Below, piece by piece: positions 6,906 to 14,210 of a stretch of DNA of 17,847 nt. Both the position numbers and the translations under genes were made by a program. Numbering within the stretch: the first letter of the stretch is position 1; every line of letters begins with the position of its first letter. The stretch is from positions 1-17,847 of the forward strand of contig CAYGWP010000512.1 of NCBI GenBank assembly GCA_964353455.1, in the 5' to 3' direction. Source of the stretch: CAYGWP01 sp964353455. GTDB taxonomy: Bacteria > Planctomycetota > Phycisphaerae > FEN-1346. The notes beneath the pieces are model-generated. The model did no database searches and had not been told where the DNA came from. It saw only the letters and a list, made by a program, of their open reading frames with translations.

Positions 6906-8348
6906 ATGCCGATGTCTGGAAATGATCTCAGCCGGCGCGGGTTCCTCTCGCTGTGCGGCAAGGCCGGCCTGTCGGGCCTGGCTCTGGCGGCCGGCGCGCG
7001 GCCGGCGCCGGGCGGGGCGGTCGCGGGCCGCAGGCTCAACCTCATCTTCATCCTGGCCGACGACCTCGGCTATGGCGACGTCGGCTGCTACGGCCAGAAG
7101 ATGATCCGCACGCCCTGCGTTGACCGCATGGCCGCCGAGGGCATGCGCTTCACCGACTTCTACGCCGGCGGCACCGTCTGCATCCCCTCGCGGTGCTCGC
7201 TGATGACCGGCCTGCACGGGGGGCACATGCGCCTGCGTTCCAACAACCACCGGCCCCTCCTGGCGGAGGACGTGACGATCGCCGAGTGCCTCCGGGCGGC
7301 CGGCTACGCTACCGGCGCCATCGGCAAGTGGGCCCTCGGCGACGACCCCGCCGGCACCGGCGCACCCCACAAGCAGGGCTGGGACTACTACTTCGGCGAG
7401 CCCAACCAGACGATCGTCCACAGTTACTACCTGCCGCACCTGTGGGAGTTCGACAACACGGGCCAGGTCAGCGGCCTCCCGCCCGACAAGGAAATGCGCC
7501 AGGTTCCCTGTCCGGGCAACGCGGGCGGGGCACGCAAAGACTACTCGCACGACCGCCTGACCGAGAAGGCCCTGGCCTTTATCGATGCCCGCAAGGACGT
7601 GCCGTTCTTCCTTTACATCCCCTACACGATTCCGCATGCTGATTTCGAGGTCCCGAGCATCGAGCCGTACGCGAACCAGTCGTGGCCCGAAACCGAGAAG
7701 ATCTACGCGGCGATGGTCACCCGCATGGATGCCGACATCGGCAAAATCCTGGAGCGCCTCAAGCGGCACGGGATCGACGAGAACACGCTGGTCATCTTCT
7801 CGAGCGACAACGGCCCCACCAACGGCAAGGACCACAGCCTGAAGTTCTTCTCGAGCGCCGGGCCGTTTCGGGGCAACAAGGGCAACCTGTACGAGGGCGG
7901 CATCCGGGCGCCCCTGGTCGCCCGCTGGCCGGGACGGATCGCGGCAGGGTCGGTCTCGGCACTCCCGGGGGCGTCCTGCGACATGTTCCCGACCTTCGCC
8001 GATTTGGCCGGCGCGGCGCCGCCCGCCAACCTTGATGGCGTCTCGCTCGTCCCGACCCTGACCGGACGGGGCGAACAGAAGCGGCGCGACTACCTGTACT
8101 GGGAGTTCGGCGGCGCGCAGGCCCTGCGCATGGACCGCTTCAAGGCATTGCGCCAGAAGGCCGGCGGCCCCGTCGAACTCTATGACCTGGAGGCCGACAT
8201 CGGCGAGACGCGCGATGTCGCCGCGGCCAACCCCGAGGTTGTCGCACGGGCCGATCGGTTCTTCAAGGAGGCCCACACCGACGACCCGTACGCGGGGCAG
8301 GGCGGCACGAAGGGCACCAAGGCGAAGAAGGAAGAGAGGGAGAAGTAA
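6906..8348 (+). CDS. Tat-exported type I sulfatase (arylsulfatase-like)
   Basis: The 480-residue enzyme should hydrolyse a sulfate ester, probably on a polysaccharide, outside the cytoplasm. The N-terminus has a twin-arginine signal, SRRGFLSL (9-16), followed by a hydrophobic stretch to about 31. Alkaline-phosphatase-superfamily landmarks are present: ADDLGYGDVG with metal-binding D52-D53, the maturation motif CIPSR (92-96) whose Cys92 must become formylglycine, GKW (140-142), SSDNGP (299-304) and the lysine-bearing GNKGNLYEGG (K325). Length is normal for the family. ATG 6906 is supported by GGAGGA (6895-6900) 5 nt upstream and by placing the Tat motif at the expected position. The Lys-rich tail is low-complexity. 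Maturation needs an FGE or an anaerobic maturase; the FGE-like protein at 14408 appears to lack a complete FGE active site. The exact substrate is unknown. Confidence 0.93.
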   Translation: MPMSGNDLSRRGFLSLCGKAGLSGLALAAGARPAPGGAVAGRRLNLIFILADDLGYGDVGCYGQKMIRTPCVDRMAAEGMRFTDFYAGGTVCIPSRCSLMTGLHGGHMRLRSNNHRPLLAEDVTIAECLRAAGYATGAIGKWALGDDPAGTGAPHKQGWDYYFGEPNQTIVHSYYLPHLWEFDNTGQVSGLPPDKEMRQVPCPGNAGGARKDYSHDRLTEKALAFIDARKDVPFFLYIPYTIPHADFEVPSIEPYANQSWPETEKIYAAMVTRMDADIGKILERLKRHGIDENTLVIFSSDNGPTNGKDHSLKFFSSAGPFRGNKGNLYEGGIRAPLVARWPGRIAAGSVSALPGASCDMFPTFADLAGAAPPANLDGVSLVPTLTGRGEQKRRDYLYWEFGGAQALRMDRFKALRQKAGGPVELYDLEADIGETRDVAAANPEVVARADRFFKEAHTDDPYAGQGGTKGTKAKKEEREK

Positions 8349-8396
8349 TCGCGCCCCCACGGGCCGGCGCTCCGCAGGCGAGGCGGGTCAGAAACT

Positions 8397-8507
8397 GATA
8401 GCGCAGCGGGCACGCAAGGATAGCGCGGCGCGAGTGTAAGGATGGCGCGGCGGGTCTCCCGCCTGCGGGCCGTAGCCCTATGGCGGGCGAAGGCCCGACC
8501 CGCCGCG
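8397..8507. repeat. Right tandem array running into a nested hairpin
   Basis: Three 20-22-bp variants of the GATAGCGCGGCGGG unit begin at 8397, 8419 and 8441, mirroring the array upstream of the sulfatase. The last unit runs into an 11-bp arm CGCGGCGGGTC (8446-8456) that pairs with GACCCGCCGCG (8497-8507). Inside the loop are CCCGCC/GGCGGG (8458-8463 with 8482-8487) and GGGC/GCCC around CGTA. ATTCATTTT follows, so the structure could end the sulfatase transcript, but the T-tract is weak. Confidence 0.7.
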
Positions 8508-8595
8508 ATTCATTTTGATGCAGGCAGTCCCGGCGCTGGACTCACCCGGCGCGGGCCGGTAAAGTATCGGCCATGAATGACGGGCTATAGCGGTT

Positions 8596-8688
8596 TAACG
8601 TTGCGTGTTCGCGCGGCGGGTCTCCGGCCCCGCCGCGCTCTGCCTAACGTTGCGTGCCGGCGCGGCGGGTGCGGAGACCCGCCGCGCC
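8596..8688. repeat. Direct pair of TAACGTTGCGTG plus GC-rich hairpin
   Basis: TAACGTTGCGTG occurs at 8596-8607 and 8645-8656, 49 bp apart. Each is followed by a GC-rich hairpin: 10 bp at 8611-8620/8629-8638 and 12 bp at 8659-8670/8677-8688. Both stems use the same GCGCGGCGGG arm as 6624 and 8446. Apart from this and the array at 8397-8507, I see no gene in 8349-8780. Confidence 0.75.
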
Positions 8689-8780
8689 ACTATTCAACCT
8701 TAAAGTGCTCTATTGATCGCGGTCGCGGCGGTCGTTGCGCTGGCGGCGGCCTGCGTGCCGAACCCAGGAGGAGTCACGCG

Positions 8781-9578
8781 ATGGCCTTGATTCACTGCAA
8801 CTTTCACTCCGATGTGCTCGGCCTGGCGTGCAGCATGGATGTCATCCTGCCGCAGGCCACCAAGGATGCGGGCGATGTGCCGTGGGCCGTCCCCGGCCGC
8901 AGGCATCCGACGCTGTACCTGCTGCACGGCCTGTCTGACGATCACACGATCTGGCAGCGGCGCACCAGCATCGAGCGGTACGCTGCGCCGCTGGGCTTGG
9001 CGGTTGTGATGCCGGCGGTGGGGCGGAGTTTCTACGCCAACACCCGCTTCGGCCACCGCTGCTGGACGCTGGTGAGCGAGGAACTGCCGGCGGTGGCCCG
9101 GTCGTTCTTCCCGCTGTCGGCAGCGAGGCGGGACAACTTCGTCGCCGGCCTCTCGATGGGCGGATACGGGGCCTTCAAACTCGCCCTGCGTCGCCCCGAG
9201 GTGTTCGCGGCGGCCGCAAGCCTCTCCGGGTCGCTCGATATGGTTTGCCGGGCCCAGGTGGAGGCCGAGCCCGAGTTCCGCCGCGAACTGGAGCACGTCT
9301 TCGGCGACCTCTCGGCCCTGCGCGGGAGCGCGAATGACCTGCTGCACCTCGCGCGGAAGGTCGCGCGGTCCAGGGGACCCAAACCCGCCCTCTACCAGTG
9401 GTGCGGGACGGAGGATTTCCTATACCAGGACAACCTGCGGTTCCGCGACAACGCCCGGAAGGTGGGGCTGGAACTGACGTACGAGGAAGGTCCCGGCGGC
9501 CACGAGTGGGCCTGCTGGGACCGCCAGATTCAGCGTGTGCTGGAGTGGCTGCCCATACCGGGCAGGAGAGGGGTGTGA
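8781..9578 (+). CDS. Alpha/beta-hydrolase of the esterase D / EstA family
   Basis: This 265-residue protein is likely a cytoplasmic carboxylesterase acting on short acyl esters; relatives include tributyrin esterase and S-formylglutathione hydrolase. The N-terminal pattern (MALIHCNFHSDVLGLACSMD) resembles the tributyrin-esterase branch. The oxyanion region is LLHGLSDDHTIW (47-58), the nucleophile elbow is GLSMGG with Ser125, and the acid and base are probably Asp212 (CGTEDFLYQDN) and His241 (PGGHEW). No signal peptide is visible. ATG 8781 is supported by AGGAGGAG (8766-8773) 7 nt upstream; the open frame reaching back to 8577 runs through repeats and is not coding. The gene stands alone between a repeat region and the tRNA. 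The physiological substrate is unknown; deacetylation of a polysaccharide is possible but unsupported. Confidence 0.9.
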   Translation: MALIHCNFHSDVLGLACSMDVILPQATKDAGDVPWAVPGRRHPTLYLLHGLSDDHTIWQRRTSIERYAAPLGLAVVMPAVGRSFYANTRFGHRCWTLVSEELPAVARSFFPLSAARRDNFVAGLSMGGYGAFKLALRRPEVFAAAASLSGSLDMVCRAQVEAEPEFRRELEHVFGDLSALRGSANDLLHLARKVARSRGPKPALYQWCGTEDFLYQDNLRFRDNARKVGLELTYEEGPGGHEWACWDRQIQRVLEWLPIPGRRGV

Positions 9579-9621
9579 TGCGCTACAGCCAAAATCTTCA
9601 TAGTATGTCCATCGAAAGAGT

Positions 9622-9649
9622 TTGACGATGCCCCGGCAGCGGGTATAAT
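9622..9649 (+). promoter_or_regulatory. Promoter of tRNA-Pro
   Basis: TTGACG (9622-9627, 5 of 6 matches) is followed by 16 bp and a perfect TATAAT (9644-9649). Transcription would start near 9656, about 19 nt before the mature tRNA. Confidence 0.8.
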
Positions 9650-9674
9650 CAACTCCAGTCGGACCCGAAAAGGT

Positions 9675-9752
9675 CGGGGCGTAGCTCAGCTTGGCTAGAG
9701 CACTTGCATGGGGTGCAAGGGGTCGCTGGTTCGAGTCCAGTCGCCCCGACCA
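9675..9752 (+). tRNA. tRNA-Pro with anticodon GGG
   Basis: All arms can be folded by eye. The acceptor stem is CGGGGCG (9675-9681) with CGCCCCG (9742-9748). The D-arm is GCTC/GAGC. The anticodon stem CTTGC/GCAAG encloses the loop ATGGGGT, giving anticodon GGG, which reads CCC. A five-base variable loop follows, and the T-arm is GCTGG/CCAGT around TTCGAGT. The discriminator is A9749 and the CCA end is encoded (9750-9752). The C1-G72 pair and A73 are the usual bacterial proline identity elements. Confidence 0.95.
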
Positions 9753-9759
9753 GATTACG

Positions 9760-9789
9760 AAAGGGCTTCGGCACGTGCCGGAGCCCTTT
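9760..9789 (+). terminator. Hairpin terminator after tRNA-Pro
   Basis: AAAGGGCTTCGGCAC is followed directly by GTGCCGGAGCCCTTT, a near-perfect 30-bp dyad with one T-G wobble, starting 7 nt after the tRNA. Only short T runs follow (CCCTTTGCGTTTG), so termination may be less abrupt than at 5302. Confidence 0.75.
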
Positions 9790-9900
9790 GCGTTTGCCCC
9801 AGGGGGATTTGGCGGTCCAGCGTGTCCCGACTACTCGACCCTCAAGGGCGGCAGCGGGGGCGGAGGCGGCGGGGGCTTCGGTCTCGCGCGAGGAGCGTGG

Positions 9901-9926
9901 TGGCGGCCCGGCCCGGACGGCCGCCA
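9901..9926. other. Isolated GC-rich hairpin in the tRNA-PEP-CTERM interval
   Basis: TGGCGGCC (9901-9908) pairs with GGCCGCCA (9919-9926) around a 10-nt loop. It lies in the 9790-9974 stretch, which otherwise holds a glycine-rich but start-less reading and a short repeat AAAAATGCCC just after 9950. I see no gene in this stretch. Confidence 0.4.
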
Positions 9927-9974
9927 GCCGGGTCCCCCCGTGTCAGAAAAAATGCCCAAAAATGCCCAATCTGT

Positions 9975-10003
9975 TTGCCTCGGGCCGAAACGTAGGCTAT
10001 ACT
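9975..10003 (+). promoter_or_regulatory. Candidate promoter for the PEP-CTERM leader
   Basis: TTGCCT (9975-9980, 4 of 6) and TATACT (9998-10003, 5 of 6) are separated by 17 bp. Transcription would start near 10010, leaving a leader of about 169 nt that contains an intrinsic terminator. Confidence 0.6.
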
Positions 10004-10042
10004 TCCGTCGGTTAAGGGGGCTGTGAAGCGTCGGCCGGGTGA

Positions 10043-10073
10043 GGGCCGCAGGCCAGTGCCTGTGGGCCTTTTT
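10043..10073 (+). terminator. Intrinsic terminator inside the PEP-CTERM leader
   Basis: GGGCCGCAGGC (10043-10053) pairs with GCCTGTGGGCC (10058-10068) around CAGT with one mismatch and one wobble, and five T follow (10069-10073). It sits 33 nt after the predicted transcription start and 105 nt before the start codon. It is either a premature terminator (attenuator) or the end of a very short RNA. Confidence 0.7.
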
Positions 10074-10178
10074 GTGCGCTGGGGCCGCAAGGTGCTCGGG
10101 GATTACTTTCTACGGGCCGAAGGCAAGCGTCCTCCGGCTCCCCTGAGGCTTAGGGCTCGGCATTAAGGAGGAAGACAA

Positions 10179-10715
10179 ATGCAACGGTGGACAATTGTGG
10201 TGGCTTTGGCCGTGCTGCTCACCGGGTCGGTTGCGTTGGCGACCCCGACTCTCTACCCCATCCCTGTCACGCCGAACCCGCCGGCGCCGGTGCCGCCCGA
10301 GGTCACTCCGACACCCGCTTACGTGTGCGTCTGGATTCAACTCAAGGGACCCGGGCCGTTCCCGTTCACACCGGCTCCGGGACAAGACATCTGGGACGTA
10401 GAGGTGGACATCCCCGGCGACGAGACCATGCCGCTGGATGACGGGTTCTGGCCCGCACCGGTGGAGGGCCAGATGGGGCCATTCCTCGATTTCGAGATGA
10501 TCGACATGCTGGTCGAGTCCGAGTACGGCGTGCACGTAAACGTGGGCCACTGGTACAACGGCCAGGTGCTCATGGGCAACCTGATCGAGGTCTCGAACCC
10601 CAGCGTCGGATCGGAAACCACTTGGTACGTCCATTTCACCACACCCGAACCAGCGACGCTGGCGCTCGTGGCCCTGGGCGGACTGGGGGTTGTTCTCCGC
10701 CGCAAGCGTAGGTGA
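10179..10715 (+). CDS. PEP-CTERM sorting-domain protein
   Basis: The 178-residue protein has a signal peptide (MQRWTIVVALAVLLTGSVALAT) and a Pro-rich spacer. The central region is acidic and aromatic with no family I recognise. It ends in TPEPATLALVALGGLGVVLRR plus a short basic tail. This Pro-Glu-Pro, hydrophobic helix and Arg-rich tail is the PEP-CTERM signal, by family knowledge recognised by an exosortase (none is visible here) in exopolysaccharide-producing bacteria. The protein would be processed and released or anchored at the surface. ATG 10179 follows AAGGAGGA (10165-10172) with a 6-nt gap. The promoter at 9975 and the leader terminator at 10043 suggest control by premature termination. 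It converges with the phosphatase gene at 10899. Confidence 0.92.
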   Translation: MQRWTIVVALAVLLTGSVALATPTLYPIPVTPNPPAPVPPEVTPTPAYVCVWIQLKGPGPFPFTPAPGQDIWDVEVDIPGDETMPLDDGFWPAPVEGQMGPFLDFEMIDMLVESEYGVHVNVGHWYNGQVLMGNLIEVSNPSVGSETTWYVHFTTPEPATLALVALGGLGVVLRRKRR

Positions 10716-10749
10716 GCCCGCGGAAGAGGTCCTTTATCCACGGGCGACT

Positions 10750-10800
10750 GCGGAAAGCCGTTCGCGCCCAAGCCTCGCCGCTGTAAGGAGATGCGGTTCC
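10750..10800. repeat. Partial copy 1 of the 143-bp repeat family
   Basis: This segment (with GCGCCCAAGCCTCGCCGCTG then TAAGGAGATGCGGTTC) closely matches the core of the repeats at 14019 and 16924. Outside the core the similarity fades. It fills most of the recognisable sequence between the PEP-CTERM stop and the convergent phosphatase stop; I see no T-rich terminator in 10716-10898. Confidence 0.65.
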
Positions 10801-10898
10801 ACGAATCCACAAAAGGCGCTCAGGAAGGACTCGACGGGCGAGGCATCGTGTTCGAAGTTTGTGCAGTCACGCCAACCATTTGTAAGTCACGCCGAACG

Positions 10899-12428
10899 CT
10901 AGAGTTGCGTACACCCGCGCGTTGCGGGGCACTTCCGCATGATGATTATCGTCATGTCATCGCGCTGTTCCGCTGTGCCCACGAACTGCTCCACTTCCCG
11001 GCAAACGCAGTCAATGACCTGCGCTGGCGGCAGGTGAAGGGAGCCCCGAAGGACCTCCAGCAGGCGGTCGTTGCCGAAGGGTTTGTGAGTGGCGTCGGGC
11101 GCCTCAAGGAAGCCGTCGCTGACCAGCACCAGCAGATCACCGGCCTCAAAACGGCGCTGGCGCACCTGGCAGTCCCGGTTCAGCGCCTCGGAAGACATCA
11201 GCGGCAGGCACGTGGCAGGTTCCTCGTCGAACCGGCCCGCCGAACGCTTGTAGAAGATGATCGGGCCCTGGCCCGCAGAGGCGTAGGAAAGGGTTGCGGA
11301 GGAGGGGTCCAGCACCCCCACGAAGCAGGTGACGAAGTGGTTTGCGGGCAGGTCGGTGACCAGGAGGCCTTGGGCCGACATCAGGATGGTTCCGGCATCC
11401 TGGCATCTCACGGACAGCGCTCGAAGCAGGGCCCGGGTCTCGTTGACGATGAGAGCAGGGCCGAGGCCGTGGCCGCTGACATCCGCCATCGCCAGCAGCC
11501 AACGGCCGTCAGCCATCCGGAACAGATCGTAGTAGTCGCCTCCGGCCGCGCGCGCGGGCCGACTCCAACCGGCCCACTCGAACCCGCTCGGCCCCGTCTG
11601 CGTCTTCGGCAGCAGGTCGGACTGGATCTGTCTGGCAATCCCCAGTTCCGTCTCCAGACCCTTCTGGTGCCGATCGGCCACTTGTCTTTCGCGCGCCAGG
11701 GCGATGGTAATCATGCCGGCCATGATGATGACCGCACCGGGATTCGTGGCCGGACCGGTATAGCCCGTTACAGTCATAACCAGATCCGCCCCCGCCGCCA
11801 CGCCCAGGATCACGAATGCCGCCAGCACCAGGGAGACCATGCTCGCAGCACCTTCCCCGGCCTGGCTCAGCCGCCGTCGTCGGTGCTGCCACAACAAGAC
11901 CACCGGCGCGATCCAGCCAGCATTCCACAGGCATGTATACCCAAACATCAAGGGAGTGGCCTCGGGCATCCAGGGCAGACTGTTGTTCCAACTGCTTGTC
12001 TCCCCCAGAGGCTCGGCGCGCTCGCTCACGAACAACGGAGTGAATATCAGAGGCGCCGCCAGCAAGCAGGCCAGGTAGGCACACCCCATGTAGATGCCGC
12101 CGGCGTACCGCGACTGACAGTAGCAGAGCACGAAATGGAACTGCGTCACCAGGACCAGGAGTCCCACCACGAAGTTCAGGCGAAACCATTTCAGCGTGAC
12201 CGTGGCCGCGTTGGGCACGGCCCAGACGCTGACCCCCGCCGGCACCACGTTGTCCTCCAGCAGATAGAACAGACAGCCCGCCGCCAGGCACGCCAGCCAG
12301 TTGGCGAGCAGAAGGTCCACGCGGTGCCGGCCCAGGAAGAAGTACGTCACGTAGAAGATCAGGGCCAGCGGGGTGACCAGGATGAACGCTACGAGTTCAT
12401 GTATCGAGAATGCGTTGATGGGCAGCAT
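10899..12428 (-). CDS. Membrane-anchored SpoIIE/RsbU-type PP2C phosphatase
   Basis: This 509-residue protein should dephosphorylate a phosphoserine or phosphothreonine on a partner such as an anti-sigma-factor antagonist; the partner is not in the window. Residues about 10-245 contain seven or so hydrophobic segments, resembling the 7TM sensory region found on some histidine kinases. A short linker (ALARERQVADRHQKGLETEL) leads to the phosphatase domain: ARQIQSDLLP (265-274), GGDYYD (296-301, D298), MADVSGHGLGPAL (D316), VSDGF (D438) and RDDMTIII (D490, D491). All expected metal-binding Asp positions are present. ATG 12428 is preceded by GGGAG at 8 nt and begins the first membrane segment cleanly; the upstream frame is Arg-rich and unlikely. 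It lies 106 nt downstream of the barrel gene on the same strand and is probably cotranscribed. Confidence 0.9.
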   Translation of the reverse strand: MLPINAFSIHELVAFILVTPLALIFYVTYFFLGRHRVDLLLANWLACLAAGCLFYLLEDNVVPAGVSVWAVPNAATVTLKWFRLNFVVGLLVLVTQFHFVLCYCQSRYAGGIYMGCAYLACLLAAPLIFTPLFVSERAEPLGETSSWNNSLPWMPEATPLMFGYTCLWNAGWIAPVVLLWQHRRRRLSQAGEGAASMVSLVLAAFVILGVAAGADLVMTVTGYTGPATNPGAVIIMAGMITIALARERQVADRHQKGLETELGIARQIQSDLLPKTQTGPSGFEWAGWSRPARAAGGDYYDLFRMADGRWLLAMADVSGHGLGPALIVNETRALLRALSVRCQDAGTILMSAQGLLVTDLPANHFVTCFVGVLDPSSATLSYASAGQGPIIFYKRSAGRFDEEPATCLPLMSSEALNRDCQVRQRRFEAGDLLVLVSDGFLEAPDATHKPFGNDRLLEVLRGSLHLPPAQVIDCVCREVEQFVGTAEQRDDMTIIIMRKCPATRGCTQL

Positions 12429-12534
12429 GCCGCGGACTCCCGCACGGCGGGCGCTCGCCCGAGAGCCGCTCCGCCCCGGGCACAACCCTCCCGGCCGGAC
12501 TCCGGACCGGGCAGACCGTGTCCGCAAGCGCCTC

Positions 12535-13623
12535 TCAGAAGGAAACGCAGACAGACAGCGCCAGCGTCCGCGAACGGCCGAACTCCGGCGCCAGTTCCGG
12601 GAACATGTTGTCCTGGTAGCCCACGTCGATCGACACGTTGTTCATCGGGCTGATGCCGAACCCCGCGGTCCAGGACGCGTTGCCCCGCTGGTCCAGCGAC
12701 ACCCCGCCGCGCACGTACACCCCCTTGGCCAGGCCCTGCTCGACACCCACCAGGAAGCGGCTGGCCTGAAGGCGCCCCGTGTCGTTCGAGAACGAGACGA
12801 ACTGGTAGTCGGCGTACACCGTTGAATCCGTCATGTAGGCATACGATATGCCCGGCCGCAGGACGAACTGGTGCGTGGTGTCGGCCATATGGATGTCGCC
12901 CGTACCCAGGCCCATGAAGTCAAACAGCGTGGTCCGGTCGCGCGAGAACGCGTAGTCAAAGACCACGCCTCCCAGTAGGCCCTTGGCCATCCGGTTCAGC
13001 ACCCCGCCGCGGAACGCGTACGTCTCGCCGTTGGAATCGCTGACGCTGGTGTGCTGGAGGTCGAAGCCCAACCCGGACTTCGTGAAACTGAAGGCCGTCC
13101 CGACGGCCCAATCGTCCGTCAGGTGCTTCGCCCACTGGGCCTGGGCCACATCCATGTCGAAGTCGACGTCCAAGCCCTGGCGCGTGGAGGCATGGGCGCT
13201 GCGCTCCTGGGCCAGCGCCACCTGAAGAACCCCGCACCGGCCCGTGTCCCACGAGAGCGACTGGCTGGTCACGTGCAGGGTCGTGCCGTTCCTGAAGGTA
13301 ATACGGTCGTACTGGGCGCTCGGCGCCAGATGCAGGTCAGTCGTGATGGGTTGCCATGCGAGCGAGGCCGGGTTGATCGAGGTGGACCATGGGCTCCCCG
13401 CCGAGGCGCCGCCAACCGCGGCCACGTCGGAATACGTGGCGAAACGGCTGAATGCGGCCGGCAGGCGAAGCGAGAGGTCCTTGTCCTCGAAACCCTCTCC
13501 CGCCGCCATGCCGGGCCCGATCAGCAGCAGCACCAAGACCCATCCACCCCGTGACCACCTCCCCGTAAACTGCGCGCACACGGTCTTGCCGTCATGCCCC
13601 AAGGCTCGGACAGCATGGTACAC
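12535..13623 (-). CDS. Outer-membrane beta-barrel protein
   Basis: The 362-residue protein has a signal sequence with core GGWVLVLLLIGPGMAAGEG. The mature part contains many amphipathic strands. A segment near the start, AAVGGASAGSPWSTSINPAS, recalls the N-termini of FadL/PorV-like barrels, and the protein ends in SVCVSF with a terminal phenylalanine. The specific family and cargo are unknown. I chose the GTG at 13623 because AAAGGAGGA (complement of 13630-13638) sits 6 nt upstream. The in-frame TTG at 13647 would place this strong ribosome site inside the gene, and the ATG inside ACCATGCTG is out of frame. The n-region before the hydrophobic core is rather long (about 28 residues). A promoter is visible at 13705-13678, and the phosphatase gene follows. 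Confidence 0.8.
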   Translation of the reverse strand: MYHAVRALGHDGKTVCAQFTGRWSRGGWVLVLLLIGPGMAAGEGFEDKDLSLRLPAAFSRFATYSDVAAVGGASAGSPWSTSINPASLAWQPITTDLHLAPSAQYDRITFRNGTTLHVTSQSLSWDTGRCGVLQVALAQERSAHASTRQGLDVDFDMDVAQAQWAKHLTDDWAVGTAFSFTKSGLGFDLQHTSVSDSNGETYAFRGGVLNRMAKGLLGGVVFDYAFSRDRTTLFDFMGLGTGDIHMADTTHQFVLRPGISYAYMTDSTVYADYQFVSFSNDTGRLQASRFLVGVEQGLAKGVYVRGGVSLDQRGNASWTAGFGISPMNNVSIDVGYQDNMFPELAPEFGRSRTLALSVCVSF

Positions 13624-13677
13624 GACGTGTCCTCCTTTCTGCGCCAACCGGCCGGTCGCCGCAGCGGACTTTACTTT

Positions 13678-13705
13678 ACTGTACCCCCCTCCAGGCGCTT
13701 GTCAA
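13678..13705 (-). promoter_or_regulatory. Promoter of the barrel-phosphatase unit
   Basis: On the minus strand a perfect TTGACA (13705-13700) is followed by 16 bp and TACAGT (13683-13678, 4 of 6). The start would be near 13671, about 48 nt before the GTG. Confidence 0.65.
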
Positions 13706-13708
13706 GCA

Positions 13709-13742
13709 CCGACAGTCGCCCGCGGTATCGTGCCACTGTCGG
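13709..13742. promoter_or_regulatory. Dyad CCGACAGT-N18-ACTGTCGG next to the -35 box
   Basis: Two perfectly complementary 8-bp arms (13709-13716 and 13735-13742) flank 18 bp, starting only 3 bp upstream of the minus-strand -35 box. Position and symmetry fit an activator or repressor site; a stem-loop in RNA is the alternative. Confidence 0.35.
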
Positions 13743-13776
13743 GCGTGGGAGATGGTCCGAAAACGCAGTTTGGTTA

Positions 13777-14079
13777 TGGCCACGCCCTACCTTTCCGCCG
13801 TCCGCCTACCGCTTCGCCAAGGGCCTCACCGCGCGCCTCATCGAGAATGAGGCGCCTCAAGGACCGGCGGGTGAGCCTCCCCTGAATGAACGGCAGAAGT
13901 GGATTGTCGCGGAGTACATGGCGGGCCGCCGGCCGAGCAACAAAGACATTCAGAAGGCCAACAGGTGTTCGCGGGCTACGGCGGCAAGGGACATTCAGTC
14001 GCTCAGAAGCCTGGGCCTTATTCGGAGTACGCCGCGGCGAGGTCCGGAAGCGGCTCGCGCCCAAGCCCTGCCGCCGTAA
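13777..14079 (+). pseudogene. 5'-truncated winged-helix DNA-binding remnant
   Basis: In this frame the product contains LNERQKWIVAEYMAGRRPSN, then KDIQKANRCSRATAARDIQS and LRSLGLI. This is the pattern of winged-helix domains at the C-termini of Fic-like or AlbA/RecG-like regulators (LNERQ, a helix-turn-helix with SRATAARD, then a wing). No start codon with a ribosome site lies near the beginning; the in-frame ATGs further left fall in the divergent barrel gene's leader and promoter. The C-terminal 20 codons run into repeat copy 2 at 14019, so the original end may also be lost. Third-position GC is lower than in neighbouring genes. It reads as a decayed fragment; a short functional regulator is less likely. 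Confidence 0.45.
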
Positions 14080-14161
14080 GGAGATACGGCTGGCAGAGAC
14101 CCGAGAAGGCGGCCACGAAGGGCCTTATGGGTGCGGTGTCCGTTTCGAACGAGTGCCAGCC
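14019..14161. repeat. 143-bp interspersed repeat, copy 2
   Basis: Aligned without gaps against 16924-17066, about four in five bases match by eye. The best-kept parts are GCTCGCGCCCAAGCC, CGCCGTAAGGAGATACGG, GAAGGCGGCCACGAA and AACGAGTGCCAG. It stands upstream of the FGE-like gene in the same orientation as copy 3 downstream. On the minus strand both copies read WHS...RPFVAAFS...PYLLTA...LGRE, but no start or complete gene is evident. Confidence 0.75.
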
Positions 14162-14210
14162 TGCCCGGCGTAGCCTTGGCGGAGCCGGGTCGCCCTGACC
14201 AATCTTCAAG

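Noticed and set aside
9691..10026. Glycine-rich open frame beginning inside the tRNA
   Set aside because: Its start lies within tRNA-Pro and it runs through the tRNA terminator and the next promoter.
10010..10178. Cyclic-di-GMP or other known riboswitch in the PEP-CTERM leader
   Set aside because: The conserved GEMM core strings are not recognisable; only the terminator stem is supported.
10791..12653. 620-codon plus-strand open frame
   Set aside because: It spans the phosphatase in antisense, crosses a gene boundary and has His/Arg/Gln-rich composition without motifs.
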